Positions 35,618-43,610 of a DNA stretch of 64,000 nucleotides are shown in pieces. The stretch is from positions 1,493,001-1,557,000 of the forward strand of contig NZ_JAUTAH010000001.1 of NCBI RefSeq assembly GCF_030818545.1, in the 5' to 3' direction. The DNA is from Brevundimonas sp. SORGH_AS_0993 (GTDB lineage Bacteria; Pseudomonadota; Alphaproteobacteria; Caulobacterales; Caulobacteraceae). The notes beneath the pieces are model-generated. The model had not been told where the DNA came from, did no database searches, and saw only the letters and a program-made list of their open reading frames with translations. Positions within the stretch are counted from its first letter, which is position 1. Every line of letters begins with the position of its first letter. A program made the position numbers and the translations under genes.

Positions 35618-36781
35618 ATGAACGTGCTCAACAGCCCAGACCCCGATTTCATGCGTGAAGAAGAGATCACCCTCTTCTCCGACAGCGTCGGCAAATGGAT
35701 CGACGAACACGCGCCGCTGGACAAGGTGCAGCAGTGGATCGCCGACTCCTCCGTGCCGCGCCAGCTGTGGAACGACGCGGGCGAAGCGGGTCTGTTGGGC
35801 CTGTCGCTGCCGGAAGAGGACGGCGGTTTTGGCGGCGACTATCGGCACGAGGTCGTGCTGATGCGTCAGCTGGGCTGGAAGGGCGCGGACCACTTCGGCA
35901 TTTCGCTGCACAATGCGATCGTGATGCCCTACATCTGGCATTACGGCACCGAGGAGCAGAAGGCGCGCTGGCTGCCGCGCCTGCAATCGGGCGAACTGGT
36001 CGGCGCCATCGCCATGACCGAGCCAGGCGCCGGCTCGGACCTGCAAGGCGTCAAGACCACGGCGGTCAAGTCGGGCAACGGCTATGTCGTCAACGGGTCC
36101 AAGACCTTCATCACCAACGGCCAACTGGCCAACTTCCTGATCGTGGTCGCCAAGACCGATCCGGCCGAGGGCGCCAAGGGCACCTCGCTGATCGTGGTCG
36201 AGACCGATGGCGCGGAAGGGTTCGAGCGCGGGCGAAACCTGCACAAGATCGGCATGGAGGCCAACGACACCTCCGAACTGTTCTTCAACGACGTCAGGGT
36301 TCCGGGCGACAACATCATCGGCGGGACCGAGGGCCAGGGCTTCGTCCAGTTGATGCAGCAGTTGCCGCAGGAACGGCTGAACATCGCCGTTCAGGGCGTC
36401 GCCGCCGCCGAGCGCGGGCTTGAGGCCACCCTGGCCTACGTCAAGGAGCGCAAGGCCTTCGGCAAACGGATCATCGACTTCCAGAACACCCAGTTCAAGC
36501 TGGCCGAGATCAAGACCAAGCTGACCGTCGCCAAGGTCTTCGTCGACCACTGCATCGGCCTGCATCTGCAGGGCAAGCTGGACGCCGCCACGGCCTCCAT
36601 GGCCAAATACTGGGTCACGGACATCCAGGGCGAGACCATCGACGAGATGCTGCAACTGCACGGCGGCTATGGCTACATGAACGAATACGCCATCGCCCAG
36701 CTGTACAAGGACGCGCGGGTCCAGCGCATCTATGGCGGGACGAACGAGATCATGAAGATCTTGATCGCGCGGACGCTGTGA
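35618..36781 (+). CDS. Acyl-CoA dehydrogenase, short form
   Basis: A 387-residue member of the standard acyl-CoA dehydrogenase family. Visible are IAMTEPGAGSDLQGVKTTA, the FAD-binding KTFITNGQLANFLIVVAKT, the adenine/CoA region RKAFGKRIIDFQNTQFKLAE, and C-terminal QLHGGYGYMNEYAIAQLYKD with RIYGGTNEIMKILIAR carrying the catalytic glutamate region. It probably belongs to the same catabolic regulon as the long-form dehydrogenase but is separated from it by the antisense lipoprotein gene, so it may have its own promoter (only 38 bp from the lipoprotein start). Confidence 0.93.
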   Translation: MNVLNSPDPDFMREEEITLFSDSVGKWIDEHAPLDKVQQWIADSSVPRQLWNDAGEAGLLGLSLPEEDGGFGGDYRHEVVLMRQLGWKGADHFGISLHNAIVMPYIWHYGTEEQKARWLPRLQSGELVGAIAMTEPGAGSDLQGVKTTAVKSGNGYVVNGSKTFITNGQLANFLIVVAKTDPAEGAKGTSLIVVETDGAEGFERGRNLHKIGMEANDTSELFFNDVRVPGDNIIGGTEGQGFVQLMQQLPQERLNIAVQGVAAAERGLEATLAYVKERKAFGKRIIDFQNTQFKLAEIKTKLTVAKVFVDHCIGLHLQGKLDAATASMAKYWVTDIQGETIDEMLQLHGGYGYMNEYAIAQLYKDARVQRIYGGTNEIMKILIARTL

Positions 36782-36802
36782 AAGCCTGATACTCGCCGCT
36801 TG

Positions 36803-36832
36803 CGACAATGTACGATACTTCGTACATTGTCG
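36803..36832. promoter_or_regulatory. Toxin-antitoxin operator
   Basis: Perfect inverted repeat CGACAATGTACGA / TCGTACATTGTCG with the 4-base spacer TACT. It ends two bases before the antitoxin start codon, the expected place for autorepression by a YefM-type antitoxin complex. Confidence 0.85.
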
Positions 36833-36834
36833 TC

Positions 36835-37092
36835 ATGAACGCGATATCCGTCACCGAACTCCGCAAGAACCTCGCCTCGGCCATCGACCGGGTGACGGCG
36901 GACCACGACTACACCATCATCACGCGCGAGGGCGGCAAGCCGGCTGCAGTGCTGATGTCGCTGGAGGATTTCGCCTCGTGGCAGGAGACGGAGTATCTGC
37001 TGCGCAGCCCGGCCAACCGCGAAGCGCTGCGAGCCTCAATTGCCGAACTTGAAGCGGGTGGTGGCCAGGCGCGCGATCTGATTGAAGAATGA
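36835..37092 (+). CDS. Type II antitoxin, YefM/Phd family
   Basis: An 85-residue antitoxin that neutralises the following YoeB-type toxin and represses the operon. The Phd/YefM DNA-binding N-terminus is clear: MNAISVTELRKNLASAIDRV, then HDYTIITREGGKPAAVLMSLEDF. The C-terminal toxin-binding tail (LLRSPANREALRASIAEL) is typical. ATG 36835 gives the normal N-terminus; the earlier in-frame ATG at 36808 lies inside the operator palindrome. With the palindrome ending two bases before the start there is no room for a ribosome site, so the mRNA may be leaderless. Its stop overlaps the toxin start (ATGA). Confidence 0.93.
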   Translation: MNAISVTELRKNLASAIDRVTADHDYTIITREGGKPAAVLMSLEDFASWQETEYLLRSPANREALRASIAELEAGGGQARDLIEE

Positions 37093-37343
37093 ACGTCCTC
37101 TTTACGGCCCGCGCCTGGTCTCAATATACCGAGTGGCAGGATACGGATCGCAAAGCGCTCAAGAAGCTGAACACCCTCATCAAAGAATGCCAACGAACGC
37201 CGTTCACAGGCTCCGGCAAGCCGGAGCCCTTGAAGGGCGAATTGGCGGGATTTTGGTCGCGACGTATCGATCAGGAGCATCGCCTAGTCTATCGCGCGAC
37301 CCAGACCGGCCTGGAAATAATCCAGTGCCGTTTTCACTATTGA
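37089..37343 (+). CDS. yoeB: Type II toxin, Txe/YoeB family mRNA interferase
   Basis: An 84-residue ribosome-dependent mRNA endonuclease. The C-terminal half is nearly diagnostic: GKPEPLKGELAGFWSRRI, DQEHRLVYR and IIQCRFHY, containing the Glu, Arg and His residues used in catalysis and the terminal aromatic pair. ATGA overlap couples it to the antitoxin. It looks intact. The module lies between an acyl-CoA dehydrogenase gene and rsmE, with the toxin stop only four bases before rsmE, so rsmE expression may partly depend on the module promoter. Confidence 0.95.
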   Translation: MNVLFTARAWSQYTEWQDTDRKALKKLNTLIKECQRTPFTGSGKPEPLKGELAGFWSRRIDQEHRLVYRATQTGLEIIQCRFHY

Positions 37344-37347
37344 AGCC

Positions 37348-38067
37348 ATGATCCGTTTGCATGTTCACGGAGCACTAGCCCCCGCCGCTCCCGTCGCCCC
37401 CACGCTGGATCAGTCGCGGTATCTGACCCAGGTGATGAGGTTGAAGGCGGGCGACGACCTCTTGGCGTTCAACGGGCGCGACGGGGAATGGCGCTGCACG
37501 GTCGCCGAGGTGCTGAAGAAGGGCGTCATCCTGCGGGCCGAGGAACAGATGCGACCCCAGACCTTCGGTCCCGATCTGGATCTGATCGTGGCGGTGGTGA
37601 AGAAGGCGCGAGTCGAGACCATCGTGGAAAAGGCCGCCGAACTGGGCGCGCGCCGGGTGCGGCTGGTGCTGACGAAACGGACCAACGCCGACCGCATCCG
37701 CCTGGACCGGCTGGACGCCATCGCCGAGGAAGCCGCCGAGCAGACGGGGCGCATGGACGTGCCTGTGGTCGACGACCCGATCAGGCTGGACGCCCTGCTG
37801 GATGGCTGGGAAGCCGGACGCCGGCTGATGTTCTGCGACGAGACCGGCGGCGCGCCCGCCGTCTCGGCCCTGCGCGACGCGGGTGAAGGCCCGTGGTCCA
37901 TCCTGATCGGGCCTGAGGGCGGGTTCGCGCCGGAAGAAGGCGAGCGGCTGCGATCCCTGCCCTTCACCACCGCCGTCTCGCTGGGGCCGCGAATCCTGCG
38001 GGCCGACACCGCCGCCATCGCCGCCATGACCCTGTGGCAGGCGGCCGTGGGCGATTGGGAACGATAG
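37348..38067 (+). CDS. rsmE: 16S rRNA (uracil1498-N3)-methyltransferase
   Basis: Methylates N3 of U1498 in the decoding region of 16S rRNA. The 239 residues show an N-terminal PUA-like domain and a C-terminal SPOUT knot with VKKARVETIVEKAAELGA, RTNADR, the SAM-binding loop LIGPEGGFAPEE and LGPRILRADTA. Length is normal. The YoeB toxin gene ends four bases upstream. Confidence 0.96.
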   Translation: MIRLHVHGALAPAAPVAPTLDQSRYLTQVMRLKAGDDLLAFNGRDGEWRCTVAEVLKKGVILRAEEQMRPQTFGPDLDLIVAVVKKARVETIVEKAAELGARRVRLVLTKRTNADRIRLDRLDAIAEEAAEQTGRMDVPVVDDPIRLDALLDGWEAGRRLMFCDETGGAPAVSALRDAGEGPWSILIGPEGGFAPEEGERLRSLPFTTAVSLGPRILRADTAAIAAMTLWQAAVGDWER

Positions 38068-38136
38068 AATACTCTGCTTGACCCCTTGAGGAACGTGGCT
38101 TTAGCCGCCATCTAGCCGCGACAGCAGGGGTTACAG

Positions 38137-39498
38137 ATGGCCGAGAACGCGCCGCTTTCCAGAGACGCTCTGATCGAGGCCATGTCCAAGGGGATCAAGC
38201 CCAAGGACCAGTGGCGCATCGGCGCCGAGCACGAGAAGTTCGGCTTCGACAAGACGACCCTGGCGCGCCCCGCCTATGAGGGGCCGAACGGCATCAAGGC
38301 GATGCTGGAGGGGCTGGAGCGGTTCGGCTGGTCGCGGGTCGAGGAGAACGGCTTCCTGATCGGGCTGGAGCGCCGGAACGCCGAGGGCTTCGTCGCCTCG
38401 GTCAGCCTGGAGCCGGGCGGACAGTTCGAACTGTCGGGCGCGCCGCTTCTGACCATCCACGACATCTGCAACGAGACCGGCCAGCACCTGATGGAGGTCA
38501 AGCAGGTGGCCGATCAGTTGGGCGTCGGCTTCCTGGGCGCCGGGTTCGACCCGCTGTGGACCCGCGAACAGGTGCCGGTCATGCCCAAGGGCCGTTACGA
38601 CATCATGCGCGCCTATATGCCCAAGGTCGGGTCGCTGGGTCTGGACATGATGCTGCGGACCTGCACCATCCAGGCGAACCTGGACTTCGACAGCGAGGCC
38701 GACATGGTGGCCAAGTTCCGCGCTTCGCTGGCGTTGCAGCCGATCGCCACCGCCCTGTTCGCCTGTTCGCCCTTCACCGAGGGGCGGCCCAACGGCTTCC
38801 TGTCGGCGCGCGCCAACGTCTGGACCGACACCGACGCCGACCGCACGGGGATGCTGGGCTTCGTGTTCGAGGACGGGTTCGGCTTCGAACGCTACGCCGA
38901 CTACGCTTTGGACACGCCGATGTATTTCGCAAAGCGCGACGGCCGTTACGTCGACGCCTCGGGCCAGTCGTTCCGCGATTTCCAGGCTGGGAAACTGCCC
39001 GCCCTGCCCGGCGAATATCCGACCCTCAAGGACTGGAACGACCATCTGACGACCCTGTTTCCCGAGGTGCGGCTGAAAGCCTATCTGGAGATGCGCGGCG
39101 CCGACGGCGGGCCGTGGAGCCGCATCTGCGCCCTACCCGCCCTGTGGGCCGGGGTCCTGTACGACGCCCCCTCGCTGGCCGCCGCCTGGGACCTGGTGAA
39201 GGATTGGGACATCGCAGACCACGAACGCCTGCGCCGCGACGTGACCCGCCTGGGCCTGAAGGCCGAGGTGGCCGGACGGTCGGTGCGCGACATCGCCGTC
39301 GACCTGGTCGCCATCGCCAAACAGGGGCTGAAAAACCGCGCCAAATTCTCGGGCGGCATGGTGGACGAGCGCGGCTATTTGTCCGAGTTGGAAGACATCG
39401 CCGACAGCGGGATCACCCCCGCAGAGCGGCTGTTGGACCTGTATCACGGCGCGTGGCAGGGCGACGTCAAACGCATCTACGCTGACTTCGCCTACTGA
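38137..39498 (+). CDS. gshA: Glutamate--cysteine ligase
   Basis: First enzyme of glutathione synthesis, joining glutamate and cysteine with ATP. At 453 residues it belongs to the plant/alphaproteobacterial GCS2 type: QWRIGAEHEKFGFD at the N-terminus, VSLEPGGQFELSGAPL, MMLRTCTIQANLDF and YLEMRGADGGPWSRICALPALW. No Fe or thiol regulatory motif is obvious. ATG 38137 is preceded by AGGGG. It is monocistronic, followed by the ParD/ParE region. Confidence 0.95.
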   Translation: MAENAPLSRDALIEAMSKGIKPKDQWRIGAEHEKFGFDKTTLARPAYEGPNGIKAMLEGLERFGWSRVEENGFLIGLERRNAEGFVASVSLEPGGQFELSGAPLLTIHDICNETGQHLMEVKQVADQLGVGFLGAGFDPLWTREQVPVMPKGRYDIMRAYMPKVGSLGLDMMLRTCTIQANLDFDSEADMVAKFRASLALQPIATALFACSPFTEGRPNGFLSARANVWTDTDADRTGMLGFVFEDGFGFERYADYALDTPMYFAKRDGRYVDASGQSFRDFQAGKLPALPGEYPTLKDWNDHLTTLFPEVRLKAYLEMRGADGGPWSRICALPALWAGVLYDAPSLAAAWDLVKDWDIADHERLRRDVTRLGLKAEVAGRSVRDIAVDLVAIAKQGLKNRAKFSGGMVDERGYLSELEDIADSGITPAERLLDLYHGAWQGDVKRIYADFAY

Positions 39499-39554
39499 CC
39501 TTTCTTGACTAGGTTTGCCAAAGGGTCACCGGATCCGTGCACAGGAGGCCGACC

Positions 39555-39797
39555 ATGGCGACGAACATCTCCCTGCCCGACCAGATGAAGGCCTGGGTCG
39601 AGGACCAGGCCAAGTCGGGCCGCTACGCCAACGCTTCGGACGTGGTGCGCGACCTGATCCGCCGCGAGCAGATCAAGGCCGAAAAGATCGCGCACTGGCG
39701 GAGACTGATTGAGGAGGCCGACGCTTCGGGCGTTTCCGACCAGTCTCCTCGTGAAATCATCGAGAACCTGCGCGCGCAGTTGCGCCGCGCCTCCTGA
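39555..39797 (+). CDS. ParD-family antitoxin
   Basis: An 80-residue antitoxin with an N-terminal ribbon-helix-helix domain (TNISLPDQMKAWVEDQAKSGRY, in two parts: strand, then helix) followed by ANASDVVRDLIRRE and a C-terminal helix (PREIIENLRAQLRR) that would bind ParE. ATG 39555 has AGGAGG upstream; the earlier ATG 39537 is not favoured. Its stop overlaps the start of the toxin frame as in functional parDE pairs, but the toxin is damaged, leaving ParD without a working partner here. Confidence 0.9.
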   Translation: MATNISLPDQMKAWVEDQAKSGRYANASDVVRDLIRREQIKAEKIAHWRRLIEEADASGVSDQSPREIIENLRAQLRRAS

Positions 39798-39994
39798 TGC
39801 TTCGTCGAGGGCCTGCTCACGAAACTGAACTTGCTTTCGGGCTACCCGGGACGGGGCGCCGCGCGGCCGGACTTGAGCGCGGACGCTCACGTCCTTTCTA
39901 CAAGAGCCACGCCATCCTCTATCGCATCGACCGCGCCGATGTCTTCGTCCGGCGCATTCGACACGCTCTCGAAGACTGGCAGTCCGCGGCGTAA
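39797..39994 (+). pseudogene. Decayed ParE-family toxin
   Basis: The open frame encodes 65 residues beginning MLRRGPAHETEL and ending FYKSHAILYRID, then ADVFVRRIRHALEDWQ. Only the end matches ParE. The expected middle appears in another frame: FVEGLLTKLNLLSGYPGRG, then AARPDLSADA. Relative to ParE, about 30 N-terminal codons are deleted just after MLR, and a second shift near 39885-39895 restores the original frame. The product would lack the N-terminal helices and has a scrambled middle, so toxicity is unlikely. Confidence 0.8.
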
Positions 39995-40026
39995 GACATC
40001 CCGTCGAACGACGAAGGAAGCAGACC

Positions 40027-40776
40027 ATGACCCACCCCATCCATGTCGGCGTCGGCGGCTGGACGTTCGAGCCGTGGCGCGGGGTCTTCTATCCCGAGGG
40101 TTTGGTGCAGAAGCGCGAGCTGGAATATGCGGCGTCGAAACTGACCTCGATCGAGATCAACGGCACCTATTATTCGACCTTCAAGCCCGACAGTTGGCGG
40201 AAATGGCGCGACGAGACGCCCGACGGCTTCGTGTTCTCGGTCAAGGCCAGCCGCTATTGCACCAACCGCAAGGTGCTGTCCGAAGGAGGCGAAAGCTTTG
40301 ACCGATTTCTGGGCCAGGGCCTGACCGAACTGGGCGACAAGCTGGGGCCGATCAACTGGCAGTTCATGGGCACGAAAAAGTTCGACCCGGAAGATTTCGA
40401 GGGCTTCCTGAAGCTGTTGCCCAAGGAGAAGGACGGAGTGCGGCTGCGTCACGCGCTGGAGGTTCGCAACCCGACCTTCGCCACCGAACAGTTCTATGAT
40501 CTGGCCCGCAAATACGGCGCGGCCATCGTCTACGCGGTCGACGACGAGGAGCCGACCTGGCCCCAGATCGACGAGGCGACCGCCGACTTTACCTACGCCC
40601 GGCTGATGTCCAGCCGCGAGGACGAACCGACCGGCATGACCGCGACCGAACTGGACGCGGTGGCCGATCAGGCCCGCGCCTGGGCCAGGCGCGGCGAGGT
40701 CTTCGCCTATTTCATCTCGGGCGCGAAGGTGCGGAACCCGGCGGCGGCTCAGGCGCTGATCGCCAAGCTGAAATAG
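40027..40776 (+). CDS. DUF72 (YecE-like) protein
   Basis: A 249-residue TIM-barrel-like protein of unknown biochemical role. Family signatures are IHVGVGGWTFEPWRGVFYP at the N-terminus, KLTSIEINGTYYSTF, FSVKASRYCTN, and ALEVRNPTF with VYAVDDEEP. ATG 40027 is preceded by GGAAG. It follows the decayed toxin and is not obviously in an operon. Family members have been suggested to act on nucleic acids or Fe-S-related processes, but nothing here distinguishes these. Confidence 0.9.
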   Translation: MTHPIHVGVGGWTFEPWRGVFYPEGLVQKRELEYAASKLTSIEINGTYYSTFKPDSWRKWRDETPDGFVFSVKASRYCTNRKVLSEGGESFDRFLGQGLTELGDKLGPINWQFMGTKKFDPEDFEGFLKLLPKEKDGVRLRHALEVRNPTFATEQFYDLARKYGAAIVYAVDDEEPTWPQIDEATADFTYARLMSSREDEPTGMTATELDAVADQARAWARRGEVFAYFISGAKVRNPAAAQALIAKLK

Positions 40777-40854
40777 GCCGAGTCGGCGGTTGCGAGATGC
40801 GACCCGCCCGCTCATCCCCAAGCCACGCCCCCTTGCAAGCCTGAAGGACAAACC

Positions 40855-41916
40855 ATGCCGATCGCCACGCGCGCCTTCGCCGCCCCCGCCGCCGACCAGC
40901 CCCTGGAGCCCTATAGCTTCGAGCGACGCGATCCCGGCCCGAACGACGTGGTCATCGACATCAAGTACTGCGGGGTCTGCCATTCCGACCTGCACGCCGC
41001 GCGCGACGAGACGGGCGGTTCGGCCTTCCCCCTGGTTCCGGGACACGAAATCGCGGGCGTGGTGAAGGCGGTCGGGTCCGCTGTGACCCGTTTCAAGACG
41101 GGCGACCGGGTTGGGGTCGGCTGCATGGTCGACAGTTGCCGGGAATGCGCCTCGTGCCAGGAAGGCGTCGAACAATACTGCATCCCCGGCTTCACCGGCA
41201 CCTATGGCGGCAAGGACAAGAAGGGCGGCACGTCGGAACCCATCACCCAGGGCGGCTATTCCGACCATATCACCGTCGATCAGCATTTCGTCCTGTCGAT
41301 CCCCGACAGCCTGCCGCTGGACGTCGCCGCGCCCCTGCTGTGCGCCGGCATCACCACCTATTCGCCGCTAAAGGAATGGAAGATCGGGCCGGGATCGAAG
41401 GTGGCGGTGATCGGTCTGGGCGGTCTGGGCCATATGGCGGTCAAGCTGGCGGCCGCGATGGGGGCGGAGGTCACCGTGCTGTCCACCTCGGACCGCAAGA
41501 AGGCGGACGCAGAGCGGATGGGCGCCAAACACTTCCTGATCAACTCGGACAAGGCGGCGATGAAGGCGGCGGCCGAAAAGTTCGACCTGATCATCAACAC
41601 CGTCTCGGCCACCCACGAGATCGCCAGCCATGTTCAACTGCTGGCCCGCGACGGCACCATGGTCATGCTGGGGCTGACGACCGAGGGGCTGCCGGTCTTC
41701 GCCATGCCGCTGCTGTGGCGGCGTCGTCGCATCGCCGGCTCGTTGATCGGCGGCGTTCGAGAGACCCAGGAGATGCTGGACTTCTGCGCCCGGCACGGCA
41801 TCGTCTGCGACATCGAGACCATCGCCCCGGACCAGATCAACGACGCCTATGAGCGGATGCTGAAGTCGGACGTCCGCTATCGCTTCGTCATCGACATGGA
41901 AAGGCTGGCCGCTTGA
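40855..41916 (+). CDS. Zinc-dependent alcohol dehydrogenase, YahK/CAD-like
   Basis: A 353-residue NADP-type alcohol/aldehyde reductase. The catalytic zinc site is indicated by YCGVCHSDLH and VPGHEIAGVV; the structural zinc cysteines by CRECASCQEGVEQYC; the Rossmann glycine loop by VIGLGGLGHMAVKLA; and CAGITTYSPL is a family hallmark. Closest in pattern to E. coli YahK, a broad aldehyde reductase. It starts 78 bp after the DUF72 gene and is followed by a strong hairpin. Confidence 0.93.
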   Translation: MPIATRAFAAPAADQPLEPYSFERRDPGPNDVVIDIKYCGVCHSDLHAARDETGGSAFPLVPGHEIAGVVKAVGSAVTRFKTGDRVGVGCMVDSCRECASCQEGVEQYCIPGFTGTYGGKDKKGGTSEPITQGGYSDHITVDQHFVLSIPDSLPLDVAAPLLCAGITTYSPLKEWKIGPGSKVAVIGLGGLGHMAVKLAAAMGAEVTVLSTSDRKKADAERMGAKHFLINSDKAAMKAAAEKFDLIINTVSATHEIASHVQLLARDGTMVMLGLTTEGLPVFAMPLLWRRRRIAGSLIGGVRETQEMLDFCARHGIVCDIETIAPDQINDAYERMLKSDVRYRFVIDMERLAA

Positions 41917-41940
41917 TCGCCCAGGGCGAAGATCGGCGAA

Positions 41941-41971
41941 ACGCGACGGAAGGATGAAACTTCCGTCGCGT
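41941..41971 (+). terminator. Hairpin after the alcohol dehydrogenase gene
   Basis: Perfect 12-bp stem ACGCGACGGAAG / CTTCCGTCGCGT with loop GATGAAA. It is followed by CAGATTCTC rather than a clean T-run, so termination may be imperfect or Rho-assisted. Confidence 0.65.
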
Positions 41972-42060
41972 CAGATTCTCGCCTTGCGCGGTTTCGCGCG
42001 CAGGTTAATCCTGAACCCCGACAAGGCCCGCCAAGGGCCGGCGCAGGGACAGGAAACGAT

Positions 42061-42786
42061 ATGACGCGCGTAGCTTTCGTGACGGGCGGGACCCGAGGGA
42101 TCGGCAAGGCCATCGTTCAACGCCTGCACGACGACGGCTTCAAGGTCGCCGCCGGCTATTCCGGCAACGACGAGGCGGCCCAGGCCATCGCCCAGGCGCT
42201 GGGCGTCATGGTGGTCAAGGGCAATGTCGGCAGCTTCGACGACTGCGCCCGTGCGGCTCGGGAGGTCGAGGCCGAGTTGGGGCCCATCGACATCCTGATC
42301 AACAACGCCGGCATCACCCGCGACGGCTTCTTCCACAAGATGAGCCACGACCAGTGGTCCGACGTGATCCGCGTCAATATGGACAGCGTCTTCAACATGA
42401 CGCGCCAGGTCATCAACGGCATGCGGGATCGTGGCCACGGCCGGATCGTCAACATCTCCTCGATCAACGGCCAGAAGGGCCAGATCGGCCAGACCAACTA
42501 TTCCGCCGCCAAGGCCGGGATGATCGGCTTCACCAAGGCGCTGGCGCTGGAGAATGCGCGCAAGGGCGTGACCGTGAACTGCATCGCGCCGGGCTATATC
42601 GACACCGAAATGGTCGGCGCCATGGATCCCAAGGTGCTGGAAGGCATCATCAGCCACATCCCCGTCGGCCGCCTGGGCAAGGGCGAGGAGATCGCCGACA
42701 TGGTGTCCTGGCTGGTGGGCGAGCGTGCCGGATATGTCACAGGCTGCACCCTGTCGCTGAACGGCGGTCAGTACCTGGTGGGTTGA
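42061..42786 (+). CDS. phaB: Acetoacetyl-CoA reductase
   Basis: Short-chain dehydrogenase that reduces acetoacetyl-CoA to (R)-3-hydroxybutyryl-CoA with NADPH for polyhydroxybutyrate synthesis. The 241 residues include the cofactor loop VTGGTRGIGKA, INNAGITRDGFFHKM, the catalytic Ser (NISSINGQKGQ) and YSAAKAG, and the C-terminal VTGCTLSLNGGQY. The pattern fits PhaB better than FabG because of TRDGFFHKM and SINGQKGQIGQTNY. The partners phaA and phaC are not in the window. AGGA lies eight bases before ATG. Confidence 0.9.
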   Translation: MTRVAFVTGGTRGIGKAIVQRLHDDGFKVAAGYSGNDEAAQAIAQALGVMVVKGNVGSFDDCARAAREVEAELGPIDILINNAGITRDGFFHKMSHDQWSDVIRVNMDSVFNMTRQVINGMRDRGHGRIVNISSINGQKGQIGQTNYSAAKAGMIGFTKALALENARKGVTVNCIAPGYIDTEMVGAMDPKVLEGIISHIPVGRLGKGEEIADMVSWLVGERAGYVTGCTLSLNGGQYLVG

Positions 42787-42835
42787 GGCGACCTTCGCCC
42801 AAAATCCGCCGCGCCCGGCTTTCATCCGTTCTTCC

Positions 42836-43610
42836 ATGAAGTTGACGGGATCGGTCAGGGCGAAAAAATCGCCGCTCCTGACCGCGATGGCGTTCGTCGC
42901 CGTCGCGGCGGCGGCGAGCGTGTGCGTCGTCGCGCCCGTGGTCGCCCCCACCGAAAGCCAGGCCCAGACGCGCCGCAGCCTGCCGGCCTCGGCCCGCTAT
43001 GTCGCGCGGAACGGGCCAGGGCTTCGTTCTGGACGTGACAGGCGCGCGGCCACTGCTGCGATTCGACCGTTCAACCGAGATCTGGGTGCTGCGCCCCACG
43101 CCCGCGCCGCGCGGCGACATCATCTATCGCAACGACAACGGCGATCAGGTGCTGCGGGTCACGGCGGACGGGGGACTGACCCTTTACACCACCACGGCGC
43201 CGCAGGGCTCGCCGGTGTCCCAGGCGGGCGAGGCCCCGCCCCTGGCGTCGCCGGGCCTGACGCCGATGCAGATGTGGAACTACATCGTCCGCCAAAGCGA
43301 CCGGGCCAGCCGCACCCTGGGCCGGCTGGTGGTGGTGGACGTGGACATCCAGCCAGGGTCGGAGGCCGTAGCGGCCGACGCCCTGTCGACGGCCATCGAC
43401 GCCGTGGCCCGCATGGCCCGCTCGCCCAACCTGCGGCGCGAAGCCGACAGGATTCGTCGCATCGAGGTGTCGGACCAGGGCCGCGTCGGCCAGTCCAGCT
43501 TTCGCAACGGCACGCTGCGGATCATCATCGAGCCCGGCGCGGGCGTGGCGGGTCGGCCGTCCTCGGCCCGGATCGTGCGCCTGGTCGCTGACGACGTGCT
43601 CAGCCGCTGA
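42836..43610 (+). pseudogene. DUF4908-like exported protein with one +1 frameshift
   Basis: Translation from ATG 42836 gives a signal peptide (LLTAMAFVAVAAAASVCV, ending ESQAQ) and continues SLPASARYVARNG, then loses sense. The adjacent frame carries GQGFVLDVTGARPLLRFD and PAPRGDIIYRNDNGDQVLR, a match to the Caulobacterales DUF4908 pattern, to the stop at 43610. Removing one base in the GGGCC at 43013-43017 fuses them as ARNG-QGFVLD. The C-terminal part overlaps gloB by 11 bp tail to tail. The role of the family is unknown; the protein should be periplasmic. Whether this is a true mutation or an error is open. Confidence 0.75.
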
